From the NCBI GenBank assembly GCA_937929945.1, contig CALFUK010000060.1:1-64000 (forward strand): a DNA stretch of 64,000 nt. The letters are read 5' to 3'. The DNA is from an uncultured Saprospiraceae bacterium. Lineage in GTDB: Bacteria; Bacteroidota; Bacteroidia; Chitinophagales; Saprospiraceae. The notes under the pieces are model-generated. The model was not told where the DNA came from. It made no database searches and was given only the letters and a program-made list of their open reading frames with translations. Shown one piece after another: positions 8,630 to 17,125 of this stretch. Within the stretch, counting starts at the first letter, position 1; each line of letters starts with the position of its first letter. The translations under genes and the position numbers were made by a program.

Positions 8630-10315
8630 ATGGAGCAAAATAAATTTAGAGCACAGATATCTCGAGCGGCAATAGAAAAACTGTATATCTCCATGAGGCA
8701 TCTACTCATCAGAGGTCACTATAAGCCCACTGGCGTATCAGGAGAAGCAATGATCGAATCACTCTTATCTCTTAAACCCGAGATATATGGTTCCATCGCC
8801 GATCCAGAAAAAGTGGAACTCAACGGGCTCCTCTACATATTCCAACGGCTGCCCATCGGTATCGAGCAGTGCCAATTCATCAAGCTCATCAGCAGAGAGG
8901 GCCTGGAGTCATCCAGCTTCACCCCCATCATCCCTGCTAAGCGAAGGCGTAACTGCTATCGCGTGGATAAGAAGCAGATGCTGATCGAAATGACCAGAGG
9001 CCGAAGCGACATTTATGATGTTCTCACCCACCTGACCTTCATGTTCATCGAGGCAGAGAAAATAAAATATAATAGCACCGACTCTAAGTCCAAGAAAAAA
9101 CGAGAGTGGAAAAAACTCGAACAGATCGTCAAACAAATAGAACTGGGTGAAGAGTATAATATGGAAGTAGGCTGTACTTATCTCAGCACCATTCTGGGGC
9201 GCACCTATAATGAAACCCTCATCGCCTGCGAAAAATTTGCTGGAGCTCGGGGCGTCAATTCACTTTTTCAGATCGTGTATTGGATGGGACGTCTCAGCAT
9301 AGACGAGCAAGTATCTAAACTAGACAGAGAGATCACCTTCTCCTCTAGCCTACGCAATGTCATCGGCCATCACATCTATGGTGAACAGTGGGCTGACAGG
9401 ATCAAAAATTATCTGGTGGAGAAGGATCTATTCGATCTGCCCATACAGATCATCAGTGCCAATCTGCATAGCGTGCAGAACTGCCTGTATGCCACGACTG
9501 CTATCAAGAAAAAAGTCAAATACAACAAGTTCTCAGAACTGATGGGAGAGGTCAGCAAACCGAATAATGGAAAGCTCCGCAAACTCATCAATCAATACGC
9601 TCTTAAAAACGGCATGCACGTACTCAATGATGAAAGTGGCACCAACATCACCGTACAGATATTCGAGATAGATCAAGACGATTTTTCAAGAATGGCGAAG
9701 GACCTTGGCTGGATCGACTTTAAACAAAAGAAACAGAAGACACTGATCCTGATGATGGATTATGCCTTCGGTGAGCAGGCCTATGAGACCATGGACGAAC
9801 TGCTAAAACCGATCTATGTGGATGGCAAAGAAAAATCGCTGAATGTCAAATCAATCAACATCATGGGCAAGGCTGGCATCCTAGCTGGCGAGAAAGGAGA
9901 TATCATGATACCAGATGCTCACATCTTCGAAGGGACTGCGGATAATTACCCCTTTAAAAATGAGCTGAACAAAAAAGAATTCGAAGGCAATGGTCTGGGA
10001 GTCTATGATGGCACCATGGTGACCGTACTCGGCACATCGCTGCAGAGTCGGGATATCCTGGAGTACTTCCTCACTTCCAGCTGGAATGGATCAGGCTTGG
10101 AGATGGAGGGTGCTCACTACCAGAAAGCCATCCAGTCTGCGTCCAAAATACGCAAGCACATCGATAAGAATGTAAAGCTCAGGTATGCCTACTACGCTTC
10201 TGATAATCCGCTCAAGACAGGTAGCACCTTAGCATCTGGTAGTCTCGGTATCGAGGGCATAGAGCCCACCTACCTGATCACTTCCAGGATTTTACTGGGC
10301 ATAGCTAAGCAATAG
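8630..10315 (+). CDS. conserved Bacteroidota protein, possibly DUF6909, with phosphorylase-like C-terminus
   Basis: A 561-residue soluble protein with no signal peptide and no membrane segment. From memory it resembles a conserved Bacteroidota family called DUF6909, but I cannot verify this. The N-terminal half is helical and basic. The C-terminal third (about 350-555) has short motifs reminiscent of nucleoside phosphorylases/AMP nucleosidases: IMGKAGILAGEKGDIMIPDA, GDIM..D followed by VTVLGTSLQSRDIL and GLEMEGAHYQKAI (compare the EME.A motif that contacts ribose). This is weak evidence for nucleoside or nucleotide chemistry. It stands alone, between the helicase gene and convergent panC. No function should be assigned. 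Confidence 0.7.
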   Translation: MEQNKFRAQISRAAIEKLYISMRHLLIRGHYKPTGVSGEAMIESLLSLKPEIYGSIADPEKVELNGLLYIFQRLPIGIEQCQFIKLISREGLESSSFTPIIPAKRRRNCYRVDKKQMLIEMTRGRSDIYDVLTHLTFMFIEAEKIKYNSTDSKSKKKREWKKLEQIVKQIELGEEYNMEVGCTYLSTILGRTYNETLIACEKFAGARGVNSLFQIVYWMGRLSIDEQVSKLDREITFSSSLRNVIGHHIYGEQWADRIKNYLVEKDLFDLPIQIISANLHSVQNCLYATTAIKKKVKYNKFSELMGEVSKPNNGKLRKLINQYALKNGMHVLNDESGTNITVQIFEIDQDDFSRMAKDLGWIDFKQKKQKTLILMMDYAFGEQAYETMDELLKPIYVDGKEKSLNVKSINIMGKAGILAGEKGDIMIPDAHIFEGTADNYPFKNELNKKEFEGNGLGVYDGTMVTVLGTSLQSRDILEYFLTSSWNGSGLEMEGAHYQKAIQSASKIRKHIDKNVKLRYAYYASDNPLKTGSTLASGSLGIEGIEPTYLITSRILLGIAKQ

Positions 10316-10325
10316 AAAAACTGTA

Positions 10326-11180
10326 TCAAGCTTGACCCTGCAGGATGATGTTATCAATCAAGCGGACATCTTCTACCCAGACGGCGATGCAGGCTACGAC
10401 GTATTTCTTCTTAGTGATGTGATTGATAGGTCGAAGACTATGACCGTCGATGATCTGAAAATATTCTGGGCGAAAGCCTGGTATCCTCAGTCGGTCTATG
10501 GCTTCTTCTTCCAAGTCGTGTACTGACATTTCACTCTTTTGATCGTGTACCCACTGTAGTGTCTCATAGATGACCCCAGCTGCTTGGCGCTTCTTCTTGG
10601 ATAGGCGTTCATTACGCGATGACATGGCCAGGCCATGCGGCTCTCGTATGATGGGACATACGACGAGCTCCGTCTTCAGCTTAAAGTGTGTCATCATGTG
10701 ACTGACGATCGCCACCTGCTGGAAGTCTTTCTGCCCCATGTAAAGCTGATGTGGATTCACGATGTCCAGTAGCCTCTTTACGACTTGGGCGACACCATCA
10801 AAGTGGCCAGGGCGAAACGCACCCTCCATTACTTTATCGAGCTTGCCGAAATCGATCTTGACCTCCGTCTCTATATCTTTAGGATAGACTTGGGGTGCAG
10901 ATGGAAAGAAGAGGACATCGCATCCTTCTGCGATCAGCAAGGCACTATCAGCCTCATAGGTACGCGGGTATTTTTCCAGATCACTCGTTTCATTGAATTG
11001 CGTCGGATTCACAAAGATGCTGCATACCGTGATGTCGCTCTTTTCCTTAGAAAGTTTTATCAAAGACATGTGGCCCTCGTGCAGTGCTCCCAGCGTCGGG
11101 ACGAATCCAATCTTCTTCCTCTTCTTGCGGAAGGGTTTGAGGTAAGCTTGCAGACCTTTGACCGTTTTGTATACTTTCAT
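10326..11180 (-). CDS. panC: pantoate--beta-alanine ligase
   Basis: Catalyses ATP-dependent condensation of pantoate and beta-alanine, the last step of pantothenate (vitamin B5, coenzyme A) synthesis, in the cytoplasm. The 284-residue product has the usual length. Visible signatures: FVPTLGALHEGHMSLI (HIGH-like ATP site), FVNPTQFNETSDL with the pantoate-binding PTQF, MGQKDFQQ and AMSSRNERLS near the C-terminal third. The Met at 11180 is chosen since the protein then starts MKVYKTVKGL as usual; an upstream in-frame Met would add nine residues. No panB or panD lies in this window. It converges with the gene ending at 10315 with only 10 bp between them. Confidence 0.95.
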   Translation of the reverse strand: MKVYKTVKGLQAYLKPFRKKRKKIGFVPTLGALHEGHMSLIKLSKEKSDITVCSIFVNPTQFNETSDLEKYPRTYEADSALLIAEGCDVLFFPSAPQVYPKDIETEVKIDFGKLDKVMEGAFRPGHFDGVAQVVKRLLDIVNPHQLYMGQKDFQQVAIVSHMMTHFKLKTELVVCPIIREPHGLAMSSRNERLSKKKRQAAGVIYETLQWVHDQKSEMSVHDLEEEAIDRLRIPGFRPEYFQIIDGHSLRPINHITKKKYVVACIAVWVEDVRLIDNIILQGQA

Positions 11181-11388
11181 TTGTTTCCTTTTCAAGGTAA
11201 ATGCCATGCTGTAGTAACTTATATACCATCCGCTCGGATGATATGGTGATCTACCTCATAGGCGTTTCTTCCGTTTCTATAAATTAACAAAAGCAAGATA
11301 AAACATTATAGTATAGACTCCCACTTGATCCTTCGATAGAATGAGAAGTATGACTTACCTTGCTCCATTAATAGGTAGAAATATCGGT

Positions 11389-11997
11389 ATGAGTTGGATT
11401 TATCTCGTTGATTTATTTGGGACTGCTGTCTTTGCTATCTCAGGCGTACTCACTGCCATCGAAAAGCGATTTGACCTGGTCGGTTCTCTGATCATCGGAT
11501 TCGTCACTGCGATCGGGGGTGGCACATTGCGGGATCTACTCATCGGCAGATCGCCTGTAGGCTGGCTCAATGATCGTAACTATTTCATCATCATTTTGCT
11601 GAGCTATGTCGTGGCACTGGTATTTCGTAGGCAGATCAAGCGATTTCAAAAGAGTCTGTTTCTTTTCGATACGATTGGCATAGGCCTCTTTACCATACTT
11701 GGCATTCAGATCGCGACGGAATACCAACTCAATCCAGAGATCTGTCTGGTGATGGGCGTCATCTCTGCCTGCTTTGGAGGAGTAATCAGGGATGTCTTGA
11801 CGAATGAGATCCCACTCATCTTCAGAAAAGAAATCTACATGACGGCCTGCTTAGTCGGGGGCCTGGTATATCTGCTACTCTTACGCATCAGCGACTGGGA
11901 TAATCTAAGTATTTCAGTGTCTATCTGTACGGTCATACTGATCAGGTATTTCAGTGTGAGGTATGGCTGGTCTCTGCAAATGCCAGCTCGGGATTAG
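11389..11997 (+). CDS. TRIC-family (UPF0126) cation channel membrane protein
   Basis: An integral membrane protein of about 202 residues with roughly seven hydrophobic segments. It carries two copies of the family repeat: VDLFGTAVFAISGVLTA ... AIGGGTLRDLLIG, and FDTIGIGLFTILGIQIA ... ACFGGVIRDVLTNEIP. The paired G-G-x-x-R-D motifs are diagnostic of UPF0126, which is homologous to trimeric intracellular cation channels; bacterial members are potassium-permeable trimers. I prefer the start at 11389 (MSWIYLVDLFG), where homology begins; the frame is open to an earlier ATG at 11341. Its last four bases overlap the end of the convergent GH113 gene. Confidence 0.88.
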   Translation: MSWIYLVDLFGTAVFAISGVLTAIEKRFDLVGSLIIGFVTAIGGGTLRDLLIGRSPVGWLNDRNYFIIILLSYVVALVFRRQIKRFQKSLFLFDTIGIGLFTILGIQIATEYQLNPEICLVMGVISACFGGVIRDVLTNEIPLIFRKEIYMTACLVGGLVYLLLLRISDWDNLSISVSICTVILIRYFSVRYGWSLQMPARD

Positions 11998-12992
11998 TCT
12001 CTGCCATACCAGCGCTCTATGACTGTCTGTGCCATCTTATTTTGAGGGGTGTAATCCTTATCAATGTAGCCTTCATGCCCCTGCATATTGGGAAACCACT
12101 TCCATAAAAACCCACCAGCCCAGAAGTCCTCTTTCCAGAAAGCTAAGAATAAAGATTCGATGGCGTTAGCCTGTGCCTGCTCATTGATGGACAGCTGATG
12201 CACCTGCTTCTCCAGCTCCCAAGCTCGGTATGCGCATCCATCCACTGAGAGATAACCAAACTCTGTGAAGAGTATCTGTTTCTTTTTCTTTTTGCTGTAC
12301 TTCGATAGCTTTTTGACTATGGGCCTCCACTCGGACAGCAGCTCTACGAAGTCGGGTGTGTCCGAATCCGTGAGTGGAAAGTACGCACTGATACCGATGT
12401 AGTCCAGCGCATCCCAGAATGGCACTTTTTGATACGAATCCCAATTAGCTGAGTAGGTCAATTGTCCCGTATACATCGCTCTGATATCCCGAATCATAGA
12501 TCTCCAAAAATCTTCTCGCTTAGCTGCTGAGTGATTGATCTCGGTCCCGATGCATATCATCTCTGCGCCCTGCTCCACTGCTATATCGACCATATTCATA
12601 ATGTAAGCTCTATACTGAGTCTCCCAAGATTCCCACTGTGCATCATCTTCAAAATCAAGATCACCCACCCAACTACCAGGTATGTATATCTGAGGCTTCA
12701 GCATGACCTTCAGTCCAGCTGCCTGTGCCGAGCTGATGCTCTTACGCACCCCATCTGATCGCTCACCCCACCACTGCCCTGGCATATTGAATACCAGTCG
12801 AGGCTCTCCCTGTCGCATGAAGCTGAAGGGGACCAGAGTGGTCCAGTTAGCATTGACCTCTGCGATTTTTTCCAGTGGATTATTCTGAAATTCTGAAGGC
12901 GGGGCCACCATCGTGATGCCCTTTATTTTGTCCTGAGCAGTGATGCCACTGATCAGTCCCAGCAAGAAAAGGACGAGTAGTTTTCTTATCAT
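11994..12992 (-). CDS. secreted glycoside hydrolase family 113-like protein
   Basis: A 332-residue TIM-barrel glycosidase with a signal peptide (MIRKLLVLFLLGLISGITAQ). After that, KIKGITMVAPP and NANWTTLVPFSFM match the start of GH113 beta-mannanase-like barrels. Candidate catalytic residues are the Glu in ICIGTEINH (about 150) and the Glu in ILFTEFGYLS (about 245). Family members hydrolyse beta-mannans or act on related glycans; the exact substrate here is not shown. There is no T9SS domain and no lipobox, so it is probably periplasmic. With the GH9 gene it makes the window's second exported glycosidase, but the two are not linked in an operon. Confidence 0.85.
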   Translation of the reverse strand: MIRKLLVLFLLGLISGITAQDKIKGITMVAPPSEFQNNPLEKIAEVNANWTTLVPFSFMRQGEPRLVFNMPGQWWGERSDGVRKSISSAQAAGLKVMLKPQIYIPGSWVGDLDFEDDAQWESWETQYRAYIMNMVDIAVEQGAEMICIGTEINHSAAKREDFWRSMIRDIRAMYTGQLTYSANWDSYQKVPFWDALDYIGISAYFPLTDSDTPDFVELLSEWRPIVKKLSKYSKKKKKQILFTEFGYLSVDGCAYRAWELEKQVHQLSINEQAQANAIESLFLAFWKEDFWAGGFLWKWFPNMQGHEGYIDKDYTPQNKMAQTVIERWYGRD

Positions 12993-13035
12993 ATATTAAG
13001 TGTTGAGGCGAAATGTATACTTACCACACAACTCC

Positions 13036-13088
13036 GTTTATTCATGTACGTCACTGTCATAGTTATGTCTACGTTATAGACGTTTCAA
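13036..13088 (-). repeat. single diverged copy of the 94-bp repeat element
   Basis: On the minus strand this reads GAAACGTCTATAACGTAG, then a spacer with GAC and GTG, then ATGAATAAAC, matching the first half of the element in arrays A-C in order and spacing. The second half is not recognisable. It begins at the stop codon of the M23 peptidase gene. Confidence 0.55.
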
Positions 13089-13708
13089 ATTAAGATGTGT
13101 TTAATTGGATCAGGGCAGTTCGAAAAATAATCATCTTTCTCTGCCTGACTGCACACGCCTGGATAGTCACCTGCGTGCCCCTGCATATCTAAGATGATCT
13201 GAAAATGCAGATGGGGAGCCCAGCCACCATTTTCGTTGATGTCGCCCACATATGCTAATGGATGACCCTCTGAAATGACCTGACCCACTACCAGCTCTGA
13301 TAGGCCCGCAGAAGATAGATGACCGTATAGACTATAGTAGGTGCTGTTCTCGGATCCGTGCTTGGTGATGATCGTGTATCCATAGTCTAGGTAGGCATCA
13401 TTATTCTGTATGCTGTGGATCACACCATCAGAGTGAACATACACGCGCTCCCCTGCTCCGAGCCAGATATCTATCCCGAGATGTATGGTCCTCACATCGT
13501 CGCTAAATAACTCACTCTGCAGGTAAAAATCTCTTTCTTCCTGATAACCTCCATAAGCCAGTCGCTTTCCCATCAGTCGAGTCTGATCTTGTATGTACGC
13601 CTCGATATCATGCTGGGTTTTCACCCGGCTAAGGTCCGCATTATTCACACTTAGATCTATCAGATGATAGTCTGATCGATGATAGTCGCTACCAGCTACG
13701 GGATACAT
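13085..13708 (-). CDS. M23-family peptidase domain protein without signal peptide
   Basis: A 207-residue protein whose residues about 85-185 form a LytM/M23 zinc metallopeptidase fold: HLGIDIWLGAGERVYV supplies the first His and Asp ligands, YGHLSSAG the general-base region and APHLHFQI the last His ligand. M23 enzymes usually cut peptidoglycan cross-links, yet no signal peptide or membrane anchor is visible, and the N-terminus MYPVAGSDYHRSDYH looks like a cytosolic start. A similar M23 domain occurs, from memory, fused to class III aminotransferase and kinase domains; a stand-alone cytosolic version would parallel that. Its substrate is therefore uncertain. The gene ends on a copy of the 94-bp repeat element. 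Confidence 0.85.
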   Translation of the reverse strand: MYPVAGSDYHRSDYHLIDLSVNNADLSRVKTQHDIEAYIQDQTRLMGKRLAYGGYQEERDFYLQSELFSDDVRTIHLGIDIWLGAGERVYVHSDGVIHSIQNNDAYLDYGYTIITKHGSENSTYYSLYGHLSSAGLSELVVGQVISEGHPLAYVGDINENGGWAPHLHFQIILDMQGHAGDYPGVCSQAEKDDYFSNCPDPIKHILI

Positions 13709-13851
13709 AGGTTAATTGATTTCATTATTAGAATCGCAATACTAAACAATTTCTAAAAACAGTGGTCTGCCAACATCTGATTTTAGATTATATTTAAAAT
13801 ATGAAGTATAAAATCGTAATTTTCTAATATTTAATTAATTTAATTAAAACA

Positions 13852-13884
13852 TTTGCATCATAATTAGAATCCATGCTATATTTG
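13852..13884 (+). promoter_or_regulatory. Bacteroidota-type promoter of the tRNA-like RNA
   Basis: TTTG at 13852-13855 and TATATTTG at 13877-13884, separated by 21 bp, match the phylum's -33/-7 consensus (TTTG ... TAnnTTTG). Transcription would start near 13890, about 30 nt before the RNA's folded body. Confidence 0.75.
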
Positions 13885-13920
13885 TATTGTCTTTAGAAGT
13901 AAAGCATCAATTTTAAATAC

Positions 13921-14062
13921 TGTGAGGTGATGAAATTGGCAGCCATGCCCTCTTGTCTCGGGGGTGAGGAACCAGCGACAAACGTCAGATATGGGTTGAC
14001 CACAAATTTATCTTTGTCTGATGGCTAAGCTCCTCGTGGAGGTTCGACTCCTTCTCTCACAG
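13921..14062 (+). ncRNA. tRNA-like RNA with greatly enlarged variable region
   Basis: A 142-nt sequence folds as a tRNA. Acceptor stem TGTGAGG (13921-13927) pairs with TCTCACA (14055-14061). The D-arm is ATG/CAT with GG in an 11-nt loop. The anticodon arm is CCCTC-TTGTCTC-GGGGG (13948-13964), and the T-arm is GGAGG-TTCGACT-CCTTC (14038-14054) with a consensus T-loop. The D-arm text (TGATGAAATTGGCAG) resembles tRNA-Leu, but the loop would place GTC at the anticodon and T at position 37, which fits neither Leu nor a normal tRNA. Between anticodon stem and T-stem lie 73 nt: a 5-bp stem GAGGA/TCCTC encloses an insert of 60 nt that can itself fold (GACAA and AGATA pair with TATCT and TTGTC). Own promoter and terminator flank it. 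Could be a degenerate tRNA or a tRNA mimic with another function. Confidence 0.65.
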
Positions 14063-14074
14063 CTTAGGCTAATA

Positions 14075-14108
14075 AAACCTTGTTGATGTATTTCAGCAAG
14101 GTTTTTTT
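14075..14108 (+). terminator. intrinsic terminator of the tRNA-like RNA
   Basis: AAACCTTG (14075-14082) pairs with CAAGGTTT (14097-14104), followed by a seven-T run. It ends the transcript 12 nt after the acceptor stem. Confidence 0.85.
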
Positions 14109-14206
14109 ATTTCCTTTCTGGAATATCTCTGAGTGAAAGCAGTCCCTGTAATCACAATATTGTTACTTTCATTGTGCAGTCCCACTAATGCATAAGGCAA
14201 TACTTC

Positions 14207-15310
14207 ATGAAAAAATACAGAAATATATACGTCGCTGCCACCAGCCAGCACATCGGTAAAACCACTACGACACTCGGTCTCATATCAGCCTTTCATGAGC
14301 AAGGTGTAAATGTAGGCTACTGCAAGCCAGTGGGACAGCAGTACGTGAATATCCAGAATCAAAAAGTAGATAAGGATACCATCCTCTTCGCAGACTTATT
14401 GGGATTCGAAATAGAACCAGAGATCCACAGCCCCATCATCTTTAGCAGAGGGACCACCGAGCATCTCATAGAGAATCGGCATGATCTCGGACTAGAGCCT
14501 ATCCTCTTAGACGCAGTTAAAGAACTTAACTCCCGACACGAGCTCACTATTTTTGAAGGTACGGGTCACCCAGGCGTCGGCACTATTGCAAATCTCTCAA
14601 ATGCGAGAGTCGCTAAGGTCCTAGATGCGGGAGTCATCATGGTGGTAGAAGGCGGTATCGGCAGAACCATCGACATGCTCCATATGAGTACCGCATTATT
14701 CCGAGAAGAAGGGGTGCCCATCATAGGCGTCATCGTCAATAAGGTATGGGAAGATAAAGCAGACAAAATAAAGCACTACCTCTCACTCTTCATGAATGAC
14801 CACGACATCCCTCTACTCGGCATCCTACCGTATGATAAGACACTCGCCTACCCACTGGTACGTACAGTCTGTGCTGCGATCAAAGGTGACGTGATCAAAC
14901 ACGAAGAGAATCTGAATAATAAAGTCTCCAATATCTTAGGAGGCTCGATCATAGACCTCAATGAATTTAAGGCATCAGAGGACATGCTCCTAGTGGCCAG
15001 CGCCAGACTGGCAGACAGAGCCATCAGCAAGGTCATCTCATTCTCATCCCTCATGGACCTGCAGGACTCCCCTCTCTCAGGCATCGTCATCACAGGTAGC
15101 GAGGCGCTGACTGATGACTCTAATAATTACATAGATCGCTATAAGATACCTCTGATCAGGACTAAGCTAGACACCTACGGTGTGACTGTGAAAATAAGTC
15201 GAGTGGAGGTCAAGATCAATCGCCGGACGCCATGGAAAGTCAGACGAGCCATCGAGCTGGTGCAGCAGAATGTAGACCTCAGCACCATCATACAAATCAT
15301 AAATAAGTAA
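14207..15310 (+). CDS. BioD-like P-loop ATPase with DRTGG domain
   Basis: A 367-residue cytosolic protein. Residues 1-210 are a P-loop NTPase of the dethiobiotin-synthetase/CobQ type: the P-loop is AATSQHIGKTTTTLGLISAF (about 10-29), FEGTGHPGVGTIANLSNARVA (about 112-132) corresponds to the switch region, and VIMVVEGGIGRTIDM follows. Residues about 225-335 match the DRTGG domain, best known between the N-terminal P-loop part and the catalytic part of long phosphotransacetylases. Proteins with only these two domains lack the acetyltransferase and are thought to be regulatory or nucleotide-sensing; CBS/DRTGG-like modules bind adenine nucleotides. Actual role unknown. It follows the tRNA-like RNA but is separated from it by a terminator. 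Confidence 0.8.
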   Translation: MKKYRNIYVAATSQHIGKTTTTLGLISAFHEQGVNVGYCKPVGQQYVNIQNQKVDKDTILFADLLGFEIEPEIHSPIIFSRGTTEHLIENRHDLGLEPILLDAVKELNSRHELTIFEGTGHPGVGTIANLSNARVAKVLDAGVIMVVEGGIGRTIDMLHMSTALFREEGVPIIGVIVNKVWEDKADKIKHYLSLFMNDHDIPLLGILPYDKTLAYPLVRTVCAAIKGDVIKHEENLNNKVSNILGGSIIDLNEFKASEDMLLVASARLADRAISKVISFSSLMDLQDSPLSGIVITGSEALTDDSNNYIDRYKIPLIRTKLDTYGVTVKISRVEVKINRRTPWKVRRAIELVQQNVDLSTIIQIINK

Positions 15311-15461
15311 AGGTCAAAGATGTAAGCGAATAGGACAAGACTGTCGATGATCTATCCGATGCATCTACTGGATGCTCATAGTCCCAAAAACTTTAATAGG
15401 TCAAAACATGTGCCTGTAGATAGCGGCATACGTCTTAGAGGCAGAAATTGTTCTTATTATG

Positions 15462-15505
15462 GACCAGCGGTTATTCACTGATAGTCAATAGCCGCTGGTC
15501 TTTTT
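15462..15505 (+). terminator. intrinsic terminator between convergent genes
   Basis: GACCAGCGG (15462-15470) pairs with CCGCTGGTC (15492-15500), the stem continuing with TATT/AATA, then five T. It sits between the BioD-like gene and the convergent DUF4920 gene. The minus strand has no T-run next to it. Confidence 0.8.
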
Positions 15506-15509
15506 ATTT

Positions 15510-16007
15510 CTATTTCAGTAGGATCACTCCCGAAGCCATGAATTTTAATTCTTCTTTTGGCTCATTGATCGCTAAGATTTGATCCTTTGGTAGTCCCTCA
15601 TCCTCGGCATAGTGTCTGAGCTCATCCACAGAAGTCACCTCCTTATAGGCTCTGCCCTCCACGATCACCTCTCGTCCAGCGATATCCTTTGGCATAAAGA
15701 AGCCATAATCCTCAAACTTGACAAACATCTCCTCATCAGTGCTCTGATCCGCCGAAGTCAGGTTCATCCAGCAGCCTTTCGCCTGGCACACGCCGGTTAC
15801 TTGAGCTTTTACCTTTACATTCTCTACTGATTCTACTTCTTTCAGACGCTGGTGCAGCTCTGCATAGGAGATGGCTCCATCAGATTCGAAGGTATCGCCG
15901 AAGGTTTGCAGGTTTTCTGCGTTGACTTGGGCCGTGGCTGGCTGCTGCTTACAGGCGATGCATAAGATTAAAAGCATCGTCGTAAGTGAGCCGATTATGT
16001 ATTTCAT
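15510..16007 (-). CDS. DUF4920 lipoprotein
   Basis: A 165-residue probable lipoprotein. The Met at 16007 gives a standard signal (MKYIIGSLTTMLLILCIAC) with Cys as the lipidation site; the frame extends upstream but without signal-like sequence. After an Ala/Gln-rich linker, residues about 30-160 match DUF4920, a small OB-like domain: KVKAQVTGVCQAKGCWMNL and MFVKFEDYGFFMPKDIAGREVIVEG. The CQAKGCWM motif, with two Cys and a Trp, is the family hallmark and suggests metal or thiol chemistry, but no function is established. Located in an outer or inner membrane leaflet. Confidence 0.85.
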   Translation of the reverse strand: MKYIIGSLTTMLLILCIACKQQPATAQVNAENLQTFGDTFESDGAISYAELHQRLKEVESVENVKVKAQVTGVCQAKGCWMNLTSADQSTDEEMFVKFEDYGFFMPKDIAGREVIVEGRAYKEVTSVDELRHYAEDEGLPKDQILAINEPKEELKFMASGVILLK

Positions 16008-16146
16008 ATTTATCATATTATTATAATTAACTGCCGGTAAATCAAAGACATTAAAAATGTTGTATCCAGAGATAAAGTTAATTATTTTTTGGCTCTGACA
16101 CCATAGCGAAGGAAGTCTGCTATCTTCACTCATTTTACTTTTAGCT

Positions 16147-16809
16147 ATGGGTGGTAAAGATATTCAATTAGTCATTTTTGATTGTGACGGTGTATTAGTC
16201 GATAGTGAAATGATCTCATCTAATGTCCTTGCTGAGATTTTTCAAGAGATCGGACTGACGCTTTCTCCTGTGGATATATATGAAAGGTTCAGAGGAGGCT
16301 CCATGAAAAACACACTCCAGTATGTAGAAGATCAGCTGGGAGGTCCCATCCCGATCGACCTGGAAGCTGAGTATCGCAGGCGATCATTTGAGGCTTATAG
16401 ACGTGATATGACAGCCATCGACGGAGTAGAAGAAATACTGGCCGAGCTTCAGGTAGCTAAGTGTGTCGGCTCTAATGGTCCACAGTCTAAGATCATGATC
16501 AACTTGGAAGTAACAGGCCTATTGCAGTATTTTGACAAGGATCACATTCACTCTGCTTATGACATCCAGAAGTGGAAGCCGCTGCCCGACTTATACTTAC
16601 ACGCTGCTGACAGACATCAAGTCAAGCCAGCACAGTGTCTGGTCATAGAAGACAGCATTCACGGAGCGCAGGCAGCGCAGGCGGCTGGAATGGTTTGCCT
16701 GGGCTACACAGCAGATACATCAGCCGCAGACTTCCAAGCTGTGAACGCTGTATCCATCAGCCATATGTCAAAAATAAGAACACTTTATCCAGAGCTGTTC
16801 CGGAACTAA
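16147..16809 (+). CDS. HAD-superfamily hydrolase (beta-phosphoglucomutase-like)
   Basis: A 220-residue phosphatase of HAD subfamily IA. Motif I is VIFDCDGVLVDSE (residues 9-21) with the nucleophile Asp and the acid/base Asp; motif II is in VGSNGPQSK (the Ser/Asn position); motif III Lys is in YDIQKWKPLPDLY; motif IV is CLVIEDSIHGAQAAQAAGM. Together these point to the beta-phosphoglucomutase/phosphatase (YniC, GS1-like) group with a helical cap. The substrate, a small phosphorylated metabolite, cannot be deduced. Gene stands alone, divergent from the DUF4920 gene. Confidence 0.9.
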   Translation: MGGKDIQLVIFDCDGVLVDSEMISSNVLAEIFQEIGLTLSPVDIYERFRGGSMKNTLQYVEDQLGGPIPIDLEAEYRRRSFEAYRRDMTAIDGVEEILAELQVAKCVGSNGPQSKIMINLEVTGLLQYFDKDHIHSAYDIQKWKPLPDLYLHAADRHQVKPAQCLVIEDSIHGAQAAQAAGMVCLGYTADTSAADFQAVNAVSISHMSKIRTLYPELFRN

Positions 16810-17125
16810 TCTCAATCTAAAATTGTGCCGATTCTGTAAAAAATCTCGCTACAGAAACGCGACAAAACCCTGCGAATGGTCTACAAAAACAAATGCATCT
16901 GTAAGGATTAAGACAACTGTATGAATTGAGTGTTAACCTGTGCATACTATTGGTGTTTACCCTTGGGAAAATAGAATTTTTACATCTATATTTGAAAAAC
17001 TGAATCACTTCTAAATTGTCTATTTATGTCTTGGACTATTGATATTCAGTGAGACCTTATTCTTGTATCCTATACACTCATACACCGTTAATCTAATTGT
17101 TACATACTATCCGTAAACCTGTTGG
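16810..17125. other. intergenic region without recognised features
   Basis: About 316 bp, AT-rich, between the HAD gene and the first metalloprotease gene. I see no terminator hairpin with a T-run, no consensus TAnnTTTG box and no convincing small gene. Confidence 0.5.

Noticed and set aside
13921-14062. tmRNA or a tRNA with a group I intron
   Set aside because: The anticodon arm is uninterrupted with a seven-base loop, the insert is in the variable region, it is too short for a group I intron, and no tag-peptide frame or tmRNA 5' motif is present.
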